Shown here piece by piece: positions 37,014 through 47,914 of a stretch of 64,000 bases of DNA. The notes below the pieces were generated by a model, which saw only the letters and a list, made by a program, of their open reading frames with translations, was not told the origin of the DNA and did no database searches. How positions within the stretch are numbered: position 1 is the stretch's first letter; each line of letters starts with the position of its first letter. Origin of the DNA: Cloeon dipterum (Eukaryota; Arthropoda; Insecta; Ephemeroptera; Baetidae). Where the stretch lies: NCBI RefSeq assembly GCF_949628265.1, contig NC_088788.1, positions 29,684,335 through 29,748,334 on the forward strand. The letters run 5' to 3'. A program made the position numbers and the translations under genes.

Positions 37014-39829
37014 ATGAACTTCACGCCCTTCACTGCGCCCTTCACAGGCACAATTCCTGTGCACCAGTTTACCGCCAAGTTCGCAAATGCCAACGGCCAG
37101 ACCACAACGGTGCCGCCCGGCACAGTGGTGCTTAGTGGCGGCGACGGCGGCATCCATTACCTGCGTCCCACTGAGGTGGTCAGCCAGGCGGGCACCCTCA
37201 CCAATCAGACACTTATCACGGTACCGGTCAACCTCGAGCAGTCAACCTCAAAAGAAGACGGCACCACCACTGTCGACGCCCATACCATCCAGCCCACTGC
37301 CACTGTGCAGGCAAGTTTATAATAATTATGAATTGAAACATTTAAATGAGGAAGAAAATTATTCAATTTCTCTTGGACTTGACTGATTGGTTTCAACTGT
37401 ATATTTGAAACTATGAAAACAAGGAACCTTAATGTATATTTCCACGGTAAATAAACTAAATTTAGCATTTTAACTTGATCCATTGCACACAAATGAATGA
37501 AGATACCGCAAAACGTTACGAGTTTGTTTACAAGATCAAGTTAAATGCGTCAGCACATATTATTTTTGCTATAATTCAAGAAAATTGATTTTTGCTCAAA
37601 ATTCTATGCCCATTAATTTGAAACTTTCTAGGCACTATGTTACCATAGGACTAATGCTTTGCTCTGAAATTGTTAACGAACAGAATTTCGATAACAATTT
37701 CTCCTTACAGGTGTTGAACCACGCCGGCATCAAGTACAATATCACTCCAGTGTCCATGCAGCATTTCTCACAGGTCGGTGCCCCTGGCACGGTGCTCACC
37801 GTTGCGTACCCTGCTGATCTGGATGGAATCACTGTTGATGGCAAAGGCACCCAGACCCAGATGATCCCTGTGGAGATCCAAGGGCAAGACCTGTGCGCAA
37901 CCTTGGTGGTTGCTGCTCCCTCAGGAGATGCTGATAAAGGTGAATACTGTTCCTGAGTCAAATCAATACATATTTCGTTTAGGTCGTTTACGTTGTCATA
38001 CCAGAACCATTGTCTGCTTTTACAGTACTATTCCGGACACAAGAAGCAGATGGGTCTTTATCTGATGCATTAAACGGTACTTTTTTGTTTTTAAGTTGGT
38101 GTTGGGTTGGGTCAAATATTGTTTTCTTCCTTGGGTTGCAGGTGATTTGCACTCAATAAATTTACCTGTGTCATAGAACCATTGTGCTTTGAATGCAGTG
38201 CATATTTTAATTAATTAAATAATATTCTGTGACACTTAATCATTAAATTATCTCTTGAATATGTAATTAACACATCAATGACGTTTTTATATTTCATGCT
38301 TCCCAAACACAATTCAAACGCTCTTAATTCTGAACACGATTTGATATGATTTTTTTACACTTAACGCAAATTTCGTCCCGCAGGCATGCCTGTTGAAAAA
38401 CTAATCACTATTAAGAGGGAGGAGGGTACCGAGGACGGCAAAGAGGGTGGCAGCTCCGAGCAACAGATCGAGCTGCAAGGCCAAACCCTGACGGCTGCCA
38501 TGCCCGCTACCTGGCAAAGTATAGCTACGCCTGGCTCGACAGTGGCCGAGTATCTGTCACGTTTGCCCGCTTCAACCCTTCCACTCAGCTTGCACCACTT
38601 CCTGAAGTTCTCCGCCGAAAGCATCAAAAGAGAAAATAACGAAGCTTGCACAGTGACGCTGCCCCCCGCGCAGCCCATTGTCGTGACGACCCTACCAGAC
38701 CCGGAAGGAGGCGAGGGCACCGTCACCGTGACCACAGTTGCTGCCCCTGAGGCTACGGAAGAGGCTGATGCTGCAGGAAAGGCTAAGAAAAGAAGACGTG
38801 GCACCAAAAAGGTGAAACAACCGAAAATGAGACCCGGACAGGTGCAGCTGACCACTGCCCTTGATGGCACAACGCTGTTCTGTTGCCCAGAGTGCAACAT
38901 GGCCTACCCGGACAAAGATCTGCTAGAGCAACATCTAGTTGCTCATAAAATTGAGAGAAGGTGAGGAGGGTCTAGATCTAAAACTAATTTATTAATTGTG
39001 GTGCGTCTGTAAAAATACGATATATTTGTATAATGCGAATATGTTGTCAGTAAAAGAGTGATTTTTCTATTTTGACTTTGTGAAGTCACACTTTATTCTG
39101 AATCATGAGCTGCCACATTTTTATTGCTCCACTACTTCATTATGATACATCACATAAAAAATTTGAATGATTGAATATTCCCCATCAAGATACCTCTAGG
39201 TCATGGGCTGGAACATTCCTTTTATCTGATAAATTTTTGGCACAGGATTTGGAGACTGGTTTCCTGTCTAAACCACAAACCCAAAGCTAAATTTTCTTAA
39301 AAATTATTTTCTCTAGTAAACTCTTGACAAGTGCAAGCGAGTATTTTTTTAATTTATAATATATTGCTTCTCAGCTTCTGAGTTCTGTAAGTAGTTTTTA
39401 ATTCGTTTTCCCATTTTCAGGTTTATCTGTGACATTTGCGGCGCTGGACTGAAGCGCAAAGAGCACCTGGACAGGCACAAGCAGGGCCACAACCCTGAAC
39501 GACCATTCATATGTTCGGTGTGCATGAAAGGCTTTAAGCGCAAGGAGCACCTGAACCTGCACTTTGTCATCCACTCAGGTGAGAAGACGCACATCTGTCC
39601 GGAATGCGGCAAGGGCTTCTATCGAAAAGACCACTTGCGCAAACACTCACGCAGCCACCTCGCTAAGAGAATAAAGTCGGAAATGAACAACGCAGCAAAC
39701 TCAACGCAACAGTCGACGCAGCCTCCGCAGCTCAAAATTGAGGTGATCCAGCAAGTGCCGTCAGCGGACACATCCTCGCCCACCGATGACCCCCTCAAGT
39801 TGATCCCGCTAAGTGATAAACTTGTGTAA
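37014..39829 (+). CDS. C2H2 zinc-finger protein, paralog 1 (520 aa, five coding exons)
   Basis: Coding exons are 37014-37310, 37711-37939, 38026-38076, 38384-38960 and 39421-39829, all joining in phase. The N-terminal half is Thr/Val/Gly/Gln-rich, like an activation region. Residues about 246-272 hold VAEYLSRLP followed by LPLSLHHFLKFSAE, shared with the two neighbouring paralogs. A basic nuclear-localisation stretch (AKKRRRGTKK) follows. Four C2H2 fingers lie at about 357-379, 386-408, 414-436 and 442-464, with linkers HNPERPF and HSGEKTH, then a 56-residue tail. It is predicted to be a nuclear DNA-binding regulator. The finger sequences recall the insect l(3)neo38 group from memory, not verified. 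Intron 1 has a GC donor (CAG|GCAAGT). The 51-nt third exon is phase 1 at both ends, so skipping it keeps frame. The last intron falls exactly between fingers 1 and 2. Confidence 0.9.
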
Positions 39830-41640
39830 CGTCTGCCAAAGTGATGACGTCTGACTCTCATCAAAAACAAACAAACAAATCAAGAAACAAAGGAACTGAC
39901 GTCGAGTTAGCGTGAAAGTTTGTCTATTTTTTGTTTAAATTGTATTGCAGGACCAGGCCGTCTTCTTAACGAATCTTGATTACTAGTAAAAATATCAATC
40001 TACACACTAGACATAAATTAATGCATTACGATGATTTTTTAATTTTAAAACAATGTCACTGGATGAGCAACATTGCTCGGTGCCTGGGCGAATCGTAGAA
40101 TCAAGCCTGATGGCATTAAATTTATTTTTATTTTTTGTGCTAATACTGTGGGTGGTCTCTATAAACTGCTTTTTGTAAATGCGTGATTGACTAATAACTG
40201 AAGTGAGTTGCGTATTTATACAATGCACACGGCAGTGAAGGGCTAATGCAGTTACTCTCTTGCCAATGTTTTTTTTTCATCACAGCTTTTAAGTCGGCTG
40301 TTTTAAAGAGACCTGGAATTTCTTTTATTTCAAATACCTACGCACCAAATGTGATGCTGATAATGATTCCACTAGCCAATTCAGCCCAGATCGATCTGCG
40401 TTCGCTCCCAGGCAGACTTGCTTAAGTTTTCACTAGTGACGAAACCCAAACGGGCCTTACAATTATTAATTTTTATATGTTTAAAATCGCAATTGTTTGT
40501 ACAGCAGATTTTCAAAGTTTGAAGAGCAGCGATTTTTACACAGCAAGAGACATCCACTCACACAAATACAAAAATTTGATTACATTTTTATTTTTGCATT
40601 GCTGTTGGCGAAATACAGCGTCCTGAAAATGAGAGATATATCCACGAGTAATATAAATAAATATATTTATTGTAGTTTAAAATCAGATAATTACTAATAT
40701 GGGCTAGACTGGTACACTGGGTTTATATTTTTAATAATCAATAATTAGGTGTTGTGACAAAGCAGCAGTCTTATTTTACTAATGGCGTACCAGTATTCAA
40801 GCTGCCTGTTTGTTCATTCGTACGTACCTTTCATCAATTGTGTCAAGACGGAAAATAATACCTAATTTGAAACGGCCAATGCATTTTTGGATTTACCCTA
40901 TCTTGATTGTCTCCAAGAAGCAGAAAATTTGATGCCAACCGAGTTTTAAATAATTCAATTTATCAGTCACCTCCTTCAAATTCAGTCTTGGCAAGTGGCT
41001 TGTTCAGACTCACCCATTGAATAGAATTACCAGAGCTTCTTGATTTCCTCGTTCCAAGTTGTAGAGACTTTACTGCTGTATATGCGTTGTTCTCTCAATT
41101 GAATAATATCGAATTGTTTATGATCCCATATGATGGACGCTTTGTCTTTATTTTCAAGAAGTAATAGTACCTCTAGCGTTATTTTTAAAAGGTGAAAATA
41201 ATTGGAAGATTGTGAAATGGCCAAAGGTCTGATATGTTCTTGAATTGATTAAATAAAGGAAAGGTCTTGTCTCTCTTTCATAGTTGATTTATTGAGTTGT
41301 TGTAAAAATTGTTTTCGGGATTAATGCATTTTTATTATTATTTGAGAAAAATAAAGTGACATTACATTTTCAAAAAATGTGTTTTTGATTTCTATCAAGT
41401 CACGTGAGTAATTAAAGGGGTGGCATTTAGTTCCAACTACCCTCCAACAGAGGCGCCTTGCTCTTTAAATTACCCTCCCCTGCGGTGTGTTCACCCTAAC
41501 ATTTGCCAATGATGCAAAACAGGATATCCTCAACATCAAAACAATCCAATGCTCCAGCATTTTGAGGAAGAACAACTCACAGGTTAAGAAAATAATTTAC
41601 TATCATTACGTTGTTCTTCTATGAAAATGTTCACTGCAGA
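39830..41640. other. 3'UTR of paralog 1 and spacer before paralog 2
   Basis: AT-rich. AATAAA at 40656-40661 could end paralog 1's transcript, giving an 830-nt 3'UTR. Near 41581 a donor CACAG|GTTAAG and an acceptor TTCACTGCAG at 41639 would make a 57-bp leader intron for paralog 2. No other gene is visible. Confidence 0.4.
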
Positions 41641-41729
41641 AGTGCTACTGTGTAACGCAAAATTTGCCTGCTTGGATTAAATGAAGTAAAGGAGAAGTGA
41701 ATTAGCCACCACATAGCCTCGCTGTTAAA

Positions 41730-42838
41730 ATGAACTTCACAACCTCTGGAGGAACTTCTTTGGCTCTGGCGTTGCAGTTTGCGTCCAAAGACGAAACTGC
41801 GTCAGTTTCATTATCCCCAAACTTTGACACCACCCTATCCGTGCAGGCTGCAGGATGTGAAAACAGTGGCAGGCAGTTTGGCGACCTAAACCAGCACTTC
41901 AGCCAGGAGTTTCAGCCCACGCGCGTTCACCAGGGAAATCAGTCGACAAACCAGGTCGAGCTTTGCAAATATTTAATTAGTATTATTATTGATTGTGATT
42001 CTTAGGGTCTATTTGGTACATTCCAGCAAACAGGACACAGTCCTCAGCAGGACCAACAAACAAGATCAGTAATGCTGGAATATACAAATGAAAGTCATCA
42101 AGTATTGCTGGACAAGGATCAACCTCAGCAAACACTGCAGCCGGTTTGGCAACTGACAAATACTGGCTCAAACGTCGTGGAATACCTCTCTCACTTGCCA
42201 GTAGCCTCTCTTCCCATAAGCTTGGAACAAATTTTTAAGATATCTGGGGAAAGTACAAAAAAGGATTCTGCGCAGCAAGGATATTTAATCCAGGTAGTAA
42301 ATATCAGAATGAACCGAAAATTAAAAATTTAAACGATTTGTACATCGAGCAGAACGCTAAAAAGAAGAAAAAGAAACGACCTGCGAAGGAACGAGCGCGC
42401 CAGCTTATTCCAGGTGAAGTTCGCATCACCACGGCCCTGGACGGGACCACCCTATTCTGCTGCCCTGAGTGCCACATGGGGTACTGCGAGAGAGAGTTGC
42501 TGGAGCAGCACTTGGTTGGCCACAAACTCGAGCGCCGTTTCATCTGCGATATTTGCGGAGCAGGACTCAAGCGGAAGGATCACCTGACAAGGCACAAGCA
42601 CAGCCACAACCCTGAGCGGCCCTTCGTCTGCTCCATATGCAGCAAGGCCTTCAAGCGCAAGGAGCAACTCACGCTACACTTTGTCATCCACTCCGGGGAG
42701 AAGAGACATGTGTGTCCAGAGTGCAGCAAGGGCTTCTACAGGAAGGACCATCTGAGGAAACACATGAGAAGTCACATGTCAAGGTCTGTCAAGACCGACA
42801 TGTCCAAATCCAGCGTCCAAACCCGGATTACAAATTAG
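41730..42838 (+). CDS. C2H2 zinc-finger protein, paralog 2 (about 332 aa, three coding exons)
   Basis: Exons 41730-41954, 42006-42293 and 42353-42838 join in phase 0. The introns are only 51 and about 59 bp and both contain in-frame stops. The second acceptor could instead be 3 bp earlier, adding one Gln. The protein starts MNFTTSGGTS, echoing MNFTPF of paralog 1. Residues 132-158 carry VVEYLSHLP and LPISLEQIFKISGEST, the shared motif. A lysine-rich segment (AKKKKKKRPAKERAR) follows as a likely nuclear signal. Fingers lie at about 206-228, 234-256, 262-284 and 290-312, with no intron among them. The protein ends 20 residues after the last finger, so it lacks the long tail of paralog 1. It is predicted to be a nuclear DNA-binding regulator, probably with a target site similar to paralog 1 since the four fingers match closely. 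Confidence 0.88.
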
Positions 42839-43541
42839 AACAGCTTTCTGTAGAGAGCACTCGCAAAATACATGTGATATAGATTTCCGAAATTTGAGAA
42901 TACCTGCTGTGAAGATCTTCATAGAAGGCCGACTTGCTTGTATATTTTGAGAAAACGTCGTAACTACGTATTATACGCCAAATATTGATGCTATAAATGT
43001 ATACTTTGGGATTATAATGATTTTACCCTATGAAAGATAAAGTGATCTTGTGTAAACTTTGAGTACAAATTTAAATTCGGAAATTTTCTGCTAGTCATAC
43101 GTCAGATAATAATAAAAAAAAACTTGCAAAGTAGTGCCACAAAAAGATTAAAATATTTTGAATCCGTGATTCAGTATGGTGACAGGTCAAACAGCTATTT
43201 TGTGTACGCACTAGTTTTATAACAAAGCGCACAACTAACGCTTGATACTTAAGCTCTAGAATTTATTTGCTGTGAACGTGCTTAGAAAAATAAACTGCTG
43301 TTCTAGAAGGCTTATTTATTTTAGAGTTTATTCTCATTGTTAAATGAAAAAATGTCTTGTTATTATATCAAATTAGTGTACGAACTGCTTCAAAAGCATT
43401 ATGGCAACCTCAGACAGATCCGTCTGTGATGGCAGTTATAGTTAAACACTCACAAAATAACTACGAATTATCAAGAGCGTTCATAACATGACCCAGTAAC
43501 TGAGGGAGTACACGCAATGACAACTAATGCTGCCCCAAAGA
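42839..43541. other. Convergent 3' region between paralogs 2 and 3
   Basis: The two genes face each other across 703 bp. AATAAA-type signals for paralog 2 occur near 43110 and 43289. No further gene is visible. Confidence 0.5.
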
Positions 43542-45219
43542 TCACACTGGAGCTGACAGCAAGGACAACGTGGCACCATCTAGGTTGACGTTCTGCAGCG
43601 TCGTACCCATGGATACCATGGCGGCCAGCGACGCTACCGTGGGTTGGTTGGTCGATGGAGGTGGACTCTGTTCCGTTTTGATCCTCTTGGCAACGTGAGA
43701 GCGCAGGTGCTTCCGCAGATGGTCTTTCCGGTAGAATGCCTTCCCGCACTCTTGACATACTTGCGACTTTTCACCAGAGTGGATAATTGAATGCCGCGCT
43801 AGATGCTCGTTTCTTTTAAAGCCCTGAAACAAGGAGAAAAAACATAAGAAATTGGAAATATTTTGATCATCAAATCTCTCGCATTTATTCAGTGTGTTAA
43901 GATGTTAAAATAAAAACGCGCCCCTTTCAGAGAGTACTTCATAAAATCAAATTTTTCGCGCTTTTGCAAAAACCGAAACTGTTTATTTAGTTTGGATTTT
44001 CTGTACTGGTTTAATGCCTAGCAGTCTCTTGAATTATGCAATTTTAAATTACTATAAAACATATTATACACATTTCTATAAAACATAAATATATAATTTC
44101 TATTTAAGTTAAATTTGATGTTAATTTGGCGCAAATTAGTGCACATCAATGGACAGAGAAATAATAAAACAATGTTTTAAAAATAAAATATAATCAGCCA
44201 TGGTTCCTACAGAAAATTTCTACATTTAGCCAGAGTAATTGACTGCTCACCTTCATACAAATATTGCAAACATAGGGCCTGTCAGGGTTATGACCCTGTT
44301 TGTGCCTGTCCAGGTGATCCTTGCAGTAAAATCCTTTCCCGCACTCTGGGCATATGTGTGTTTTCTCTCCTGAATGCATGATGAAGTGAAGGTTGAGGTG
44401 CTCTTTGCGTTTGAAGGCCTTCATGCATATGGTGCACACGTATGGCCTATCTGCGTTGTGACTCTGTTTGTGTCTGGTCAGGTGGTCCTTCCTCTTCAAA
44501 CCAGCCCCGCAAATGTCGCACACAAACTTCCGGTCCAATTTATGTGTCTGAATGTGCCTCTCAAGGGACTCCTTCTCAGGATAGGCCATGTGGCATTCTG
44601 GACAGCAAAACAGAGTAGAGCCGTCCAAGGCGGTCGTAAGGCGGATTTCCAAATTTTTTGGCTTCGCAGGTTTTGGTCGGAACTGCTGTTGTTGCTGCTG
44701 TTTGACCTGCGCCTTGCCCTGAACACCTTTTAATGTCTTTTTCTTCACTGTCGTCGTTTGCGAATTGGGTGGTTGTCCACCGTCCCGCGTTCCATTTCCG
44801 TCCGTGGAGAGTTTCAAAAAGTGGTGCAGGTTGATCGGTAGCCTGGCAAGATAGTCTGCCATGCCAGGGTGAGAGACTAGACCTTGCCAGTTAACAGAGT
44901 TATTGCCCGAGTTGGCCGCTCTTGTGTCAGCTTGACGCATTTGATTTTTATTTTGTTCGTCCTCCTCGGATATCATTGAGTATTGTCTATTTTGCGAGCC
45001 AGTGCCCTCGAGATAAACTGCATGGCTCAGCTCTCCTGTCAAGTATTTGGAGTCGCCCATCTCTGCTGGATCCTCCACAGTGTACTTGCTGGTCATCTCG
45101 GTCAACATGCTAGGAGCATTTGCCGAATATTCGGCCTGCTGCGAAGTTTTAATTACATGCTGGTGCGGCTGATGATGTCCGCCAAAGTTCGCGGTGTACG
45201 AAGGAAAGTTTAGGGACAT
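43542..45219 (-). CDS. C2H2 zinc-finger protein, paralog 3 with six fingers (416 aa)
   Basis: Two coding exons on the minus strand, 44251-45219 and 43542-43823, are separated by a 427-bp intron (donor AAG|GTGAGC) that splits finger 5 after YVCNICMK. The N-terminus is His/Gln/Ser-rich. Residues about 117-138 carry MADYLARLPINLHHFLKLS, a shortened form of the shared motif. A six-Gln run at 174-179 and a KPAKPK basic segment precede LDGSTLFCCPEC. Fingers lie at about 204-226, 232-254, 260-282, 288-310, 316-338 and 344-366. Fingers 1-3 match paralogs 1 and 2. Finger 4 begins like their last finger but ends KDHLDRHKQGHNPDRP like their second, so the array looks expanded by internal recombination. 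The tail holds KRIKTEQ, like KRIKSE of paralog 1. An acceptor at 45228 shows that a leader exon is spliced in 8 nt before the ATG. Confidence 0.9.
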
Positions 45220-45862
45220 TTTCGTACCTGGAAATAACCGCGTTAATTTAATAGCCTCAGGAGAAAGGGCCTGACCTTCAATAACAAACCTCGTTTTAGT
45301 TGCTAAACTCAGATATAATCACAAAGTGCCGGCACAGTTTTGATCGTCACTATAGCAAAAGGTGTCTTGGCACTTTTTGAAAGCATTTTACGGCCATTTC
45401 GTCCCAAAATTTCAATCTTATACAGCATTAATCCCACAATTTTCGTAGAAAACACATGAGTTCGCCGGGCGAGAGTCAACTGTTGTCCCCCCAGCGCCCT
45501 CCGCCATCTCGTTCTCATAGCCTCCGGTTACTATAGCAACCATGCATTTCATTAAAATGGAAAGCGACTTCATGCTAGCGCATAATTTCCAATGATATAC
45601 AAACTTTATGGATAAAAAAATCGTCCCAATAAATTGCTGAAGCTGGATTCATGAAATATATGTGGCGTAAAAGTTCTTTTTTTAAATACTTCATGAATTT
45701 ATTTCTTGTTCCACCCAAATCGTACCACTAATTCAAATTGCGCGCCACGCTATACATCTACACCTAGCGATTCTAGCGGCGAAATCCTTCGTTCACATTG
45801 AAACGTCTGCACACCGCGTGTCTGGTATTGCAGCGTGGCCAACAAATAATAACCTCTTAACC
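45220..45862. promoter_or_regulatory. Divergent promoter region between zinc-finger paralog 3 and RpL35
   Basis: The two genes point away from each other across about 640 bp. A likely leader exon of paralog 3 lies near 45293-45520 on the minus strand (donor CGAG|GTTTGT). No TATA box is evident for RpL35, as is usual for ribosomal protein genes. Confidence 0.45.
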
Positions 45863-47027
45863 ATGGTAAGAAATTGCTAACTTTGATTTTCTATAGTAAA
45901 ATGTAATGATCGAATTTTGCTCCCATAAAGGAGATAGAAATTATCTATTGAAGACATGATTTTTCTGTTAAAAACATACAAAATGTGTGCGCTACTCACT
46001 GATGGCTTGCCGACCTCCATCTTTATTGTGTTCTCAGTTTATTAACAACACCTTTACAATTTTCGCCGCCGAGTTACAGTTTTAGCCACCCCGCCACCCC
46101 TTTCTACTTTCATTATTATAAATACGGGAGTCTCATAAGAACTGCCGGGTTACACATCTCAGCAGTTTTTATGAGAATCCCATCTACATAAAGTAGGGGT
46201 GGCAAAAACTAACTTTTCCATAATATACATTATATTATGTACCTACGTCATCTATGTATCCATTTATGCAATGGATGTTGAGGTTTAGCTTTTTATAATA
46301 TTTTGTGTACTAATATTTAAACTGTTATAAAGAAATATGAGAACAAAATGGCTAATATTCTCTGTTTCCAGGGTAAAGTCAAGTGTTCGGAGCTTAGAAC
46401 AAAGGAGAAAAAGGAGCTCTTGAAGCAGCTGGATGAGCTGAAGACAGAACTTACCAACCTCCGAGTAGCTAAAGTTACTGGTGGAGCTGCTTCCAAACTT
46501 TCCAAGATGTAAGAGAAATTTTTGCTTGTACTCATTGTATCGTGTCTTATGATCAGTCAGGATCAGAGACACATAATACGTATTTCAACGCAGCAACCAT
46601 GATGATTTTTATTTAAGGGTAATTTGCGTCTGTACAACTTTGATGAATAATTCTGTTAAAGTCTGAAAAACACTCACAACTGCCACATATTGGTACTGAA
46701 ATTGTATCAATCCCATCTGTAACATTTTGTAATTTTTGCAGCCGTGTGGTACGCAAGGCCATCGCCCGTGTGTACATTGTGATGCACCAGAAACAGAAGG
46801 AAAACTTGAGGAAACTTTACAAGGTACGATATTTGATTTCAATTTTCAATAATTGTTAAATTTACATTTTTTTAAAGGACCGCAAGTACAAGCCTTTGGA
46901 CTTGAGGGCAAAGAAGACCCGCGCCATGCGCCGTGCCCTGACCAAGCATGAGTTGAAGCTCAAGACCAAGAAGGAAATCTGCAAGCTTCGCAGATATCCT
47001 ACTCGCGTCTTTGCTGTCAAGGCTTAA
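45863..47027 (+). CDS. RpL35: Ribosomal protein L35 (uL29), 123 aa
   Basis: Exons are 45863-45865, 46372-46508, 46742-46823 and 46878-47027. The first coding exon holds only the ATG, with the donor GTAAGA directly after it. The product reads [20 protein letters not shown], then [35 protein letters not shown] and a basic tail ending RVFAVKA. This is collinear over the whole length with animal RPL35, which is also 123 residues. It is a component of the large ribosomal subunit at the peptide exit tunnel, where it helps form the docking site for SRP and other factors. AATAAA at 47027-47032 overlaps the stop codon, so the 3'UTR is about 20 nt, typical of ribosomal protein mRNAs. Intron 1 contains a 143-bp foldback. 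Confidence 0.97.
46072..46214. repeat. 143-bp foldback (imperfect inverted repeat) in RpL35 intron 1
   Basis: The outer arms pair AGTTA...GCCACCCC with GGGGTGGC...TAACT, and the inner arms pair GGGAGTCTCATAAGAACTGC (46126-46145) with the reverse complement of GCAGTTTTTATGAGAATCCC, 17 of 20 matching. TACTTT/AAAGTA pairs in between. The loop is about 17 nt. A local duplication of GCCACCCC lies in the left arm. It could be a small MITE or an intronic hairpin RNA precursor. No target-site duplication is obvious. Confidence 0.6.
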
Positions 47028-47032
47028 ATAAA

Positions 47033-47904
47033 TTTAATCTTGGTTATAAATCATACACAATTTAAAATAATTTGGACCCATTTGCCAGGCTGAATTAAGT
47101 TCCTGATTTAGTCAGATTTTATTTGCTTGTTCTTAAAAAAGTGAACTACGCTTAAAATTTTCATATTTACTTTTGGAATATGCAATAAATTTAAATATTT
47201 ATACTCACCGTTTAGAACATCCTGGATTTGATAAAATATGCTAGTTATTTTGATAAAAAGTTGTATACTGACTGTTGCAATGGAGTGCTCAGGGTGGATT
47301 TTTGACTCCCATATTCTGTAAGTAACATACCCTTAATTAATGTGTCAAAAACATCTTTTTATGGCACGTTGTAAGCTCATTAAACAAAAAATATTTACTG
47401 TAGTAGCATTGGATGGCATTTTGTTCTGATAATAGCTCGTTTGTGTTGCTGATTTATTGAATAATGCAAGCTTAGATCAAATTATGAATTTCGCGTTAAA
47501 AAAATCTGACTTCAAAGTCAATTGAGAAGCAATATCATCTACGTTTTAAGTTGGATCATCATCAATAACTGAACTAAAAAGTAGGCTGACCAGACAAGAG
47601 TAGGAGTTAAACTGTTGGCAACACTGTCACATCAAAACATAAACATAGAACTAACAATAAGAAGCACGCAAATCACGGGCACAACTTCTGTCCACAACAT
47701 CTTAAAGTATCTTTGGAATTACCAGGCACTACAAACAACACATTTTTCCGTACCCAAAACCCACTGAGAGAAATAAGTTGATTAGACACACACAGCTTAC
47801 AGGTATGCGGGACCATTATGTACAATATATTATTATGTATTTGTACAAGCACTTGATGAAATCAGATGTGAAATTTTTTTGTTGAGTTTTGACTTTTTTT
47901 TCAG
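47033..47904. other. Spacer and likely leader intron before the 158-residue gene
   Basis: AT-rich with no coding frame. A donor TTACAG|GTATGC at 47803 and an acceptor TTTTTTTTCAG ending at 47904 would make a 102-bp leader intron for the next gene. Its first exon would then lie near 47.6-47.8 kb. Confidence 0.4.
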
Positions 47905-47914
47905 TTGACTCAAA

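Noticed and set aside
38361-38900. 179-codon minus-strand frame opposite zinc-finger paralog 1
   Set aside because: An antisense shadow of the coding exon.
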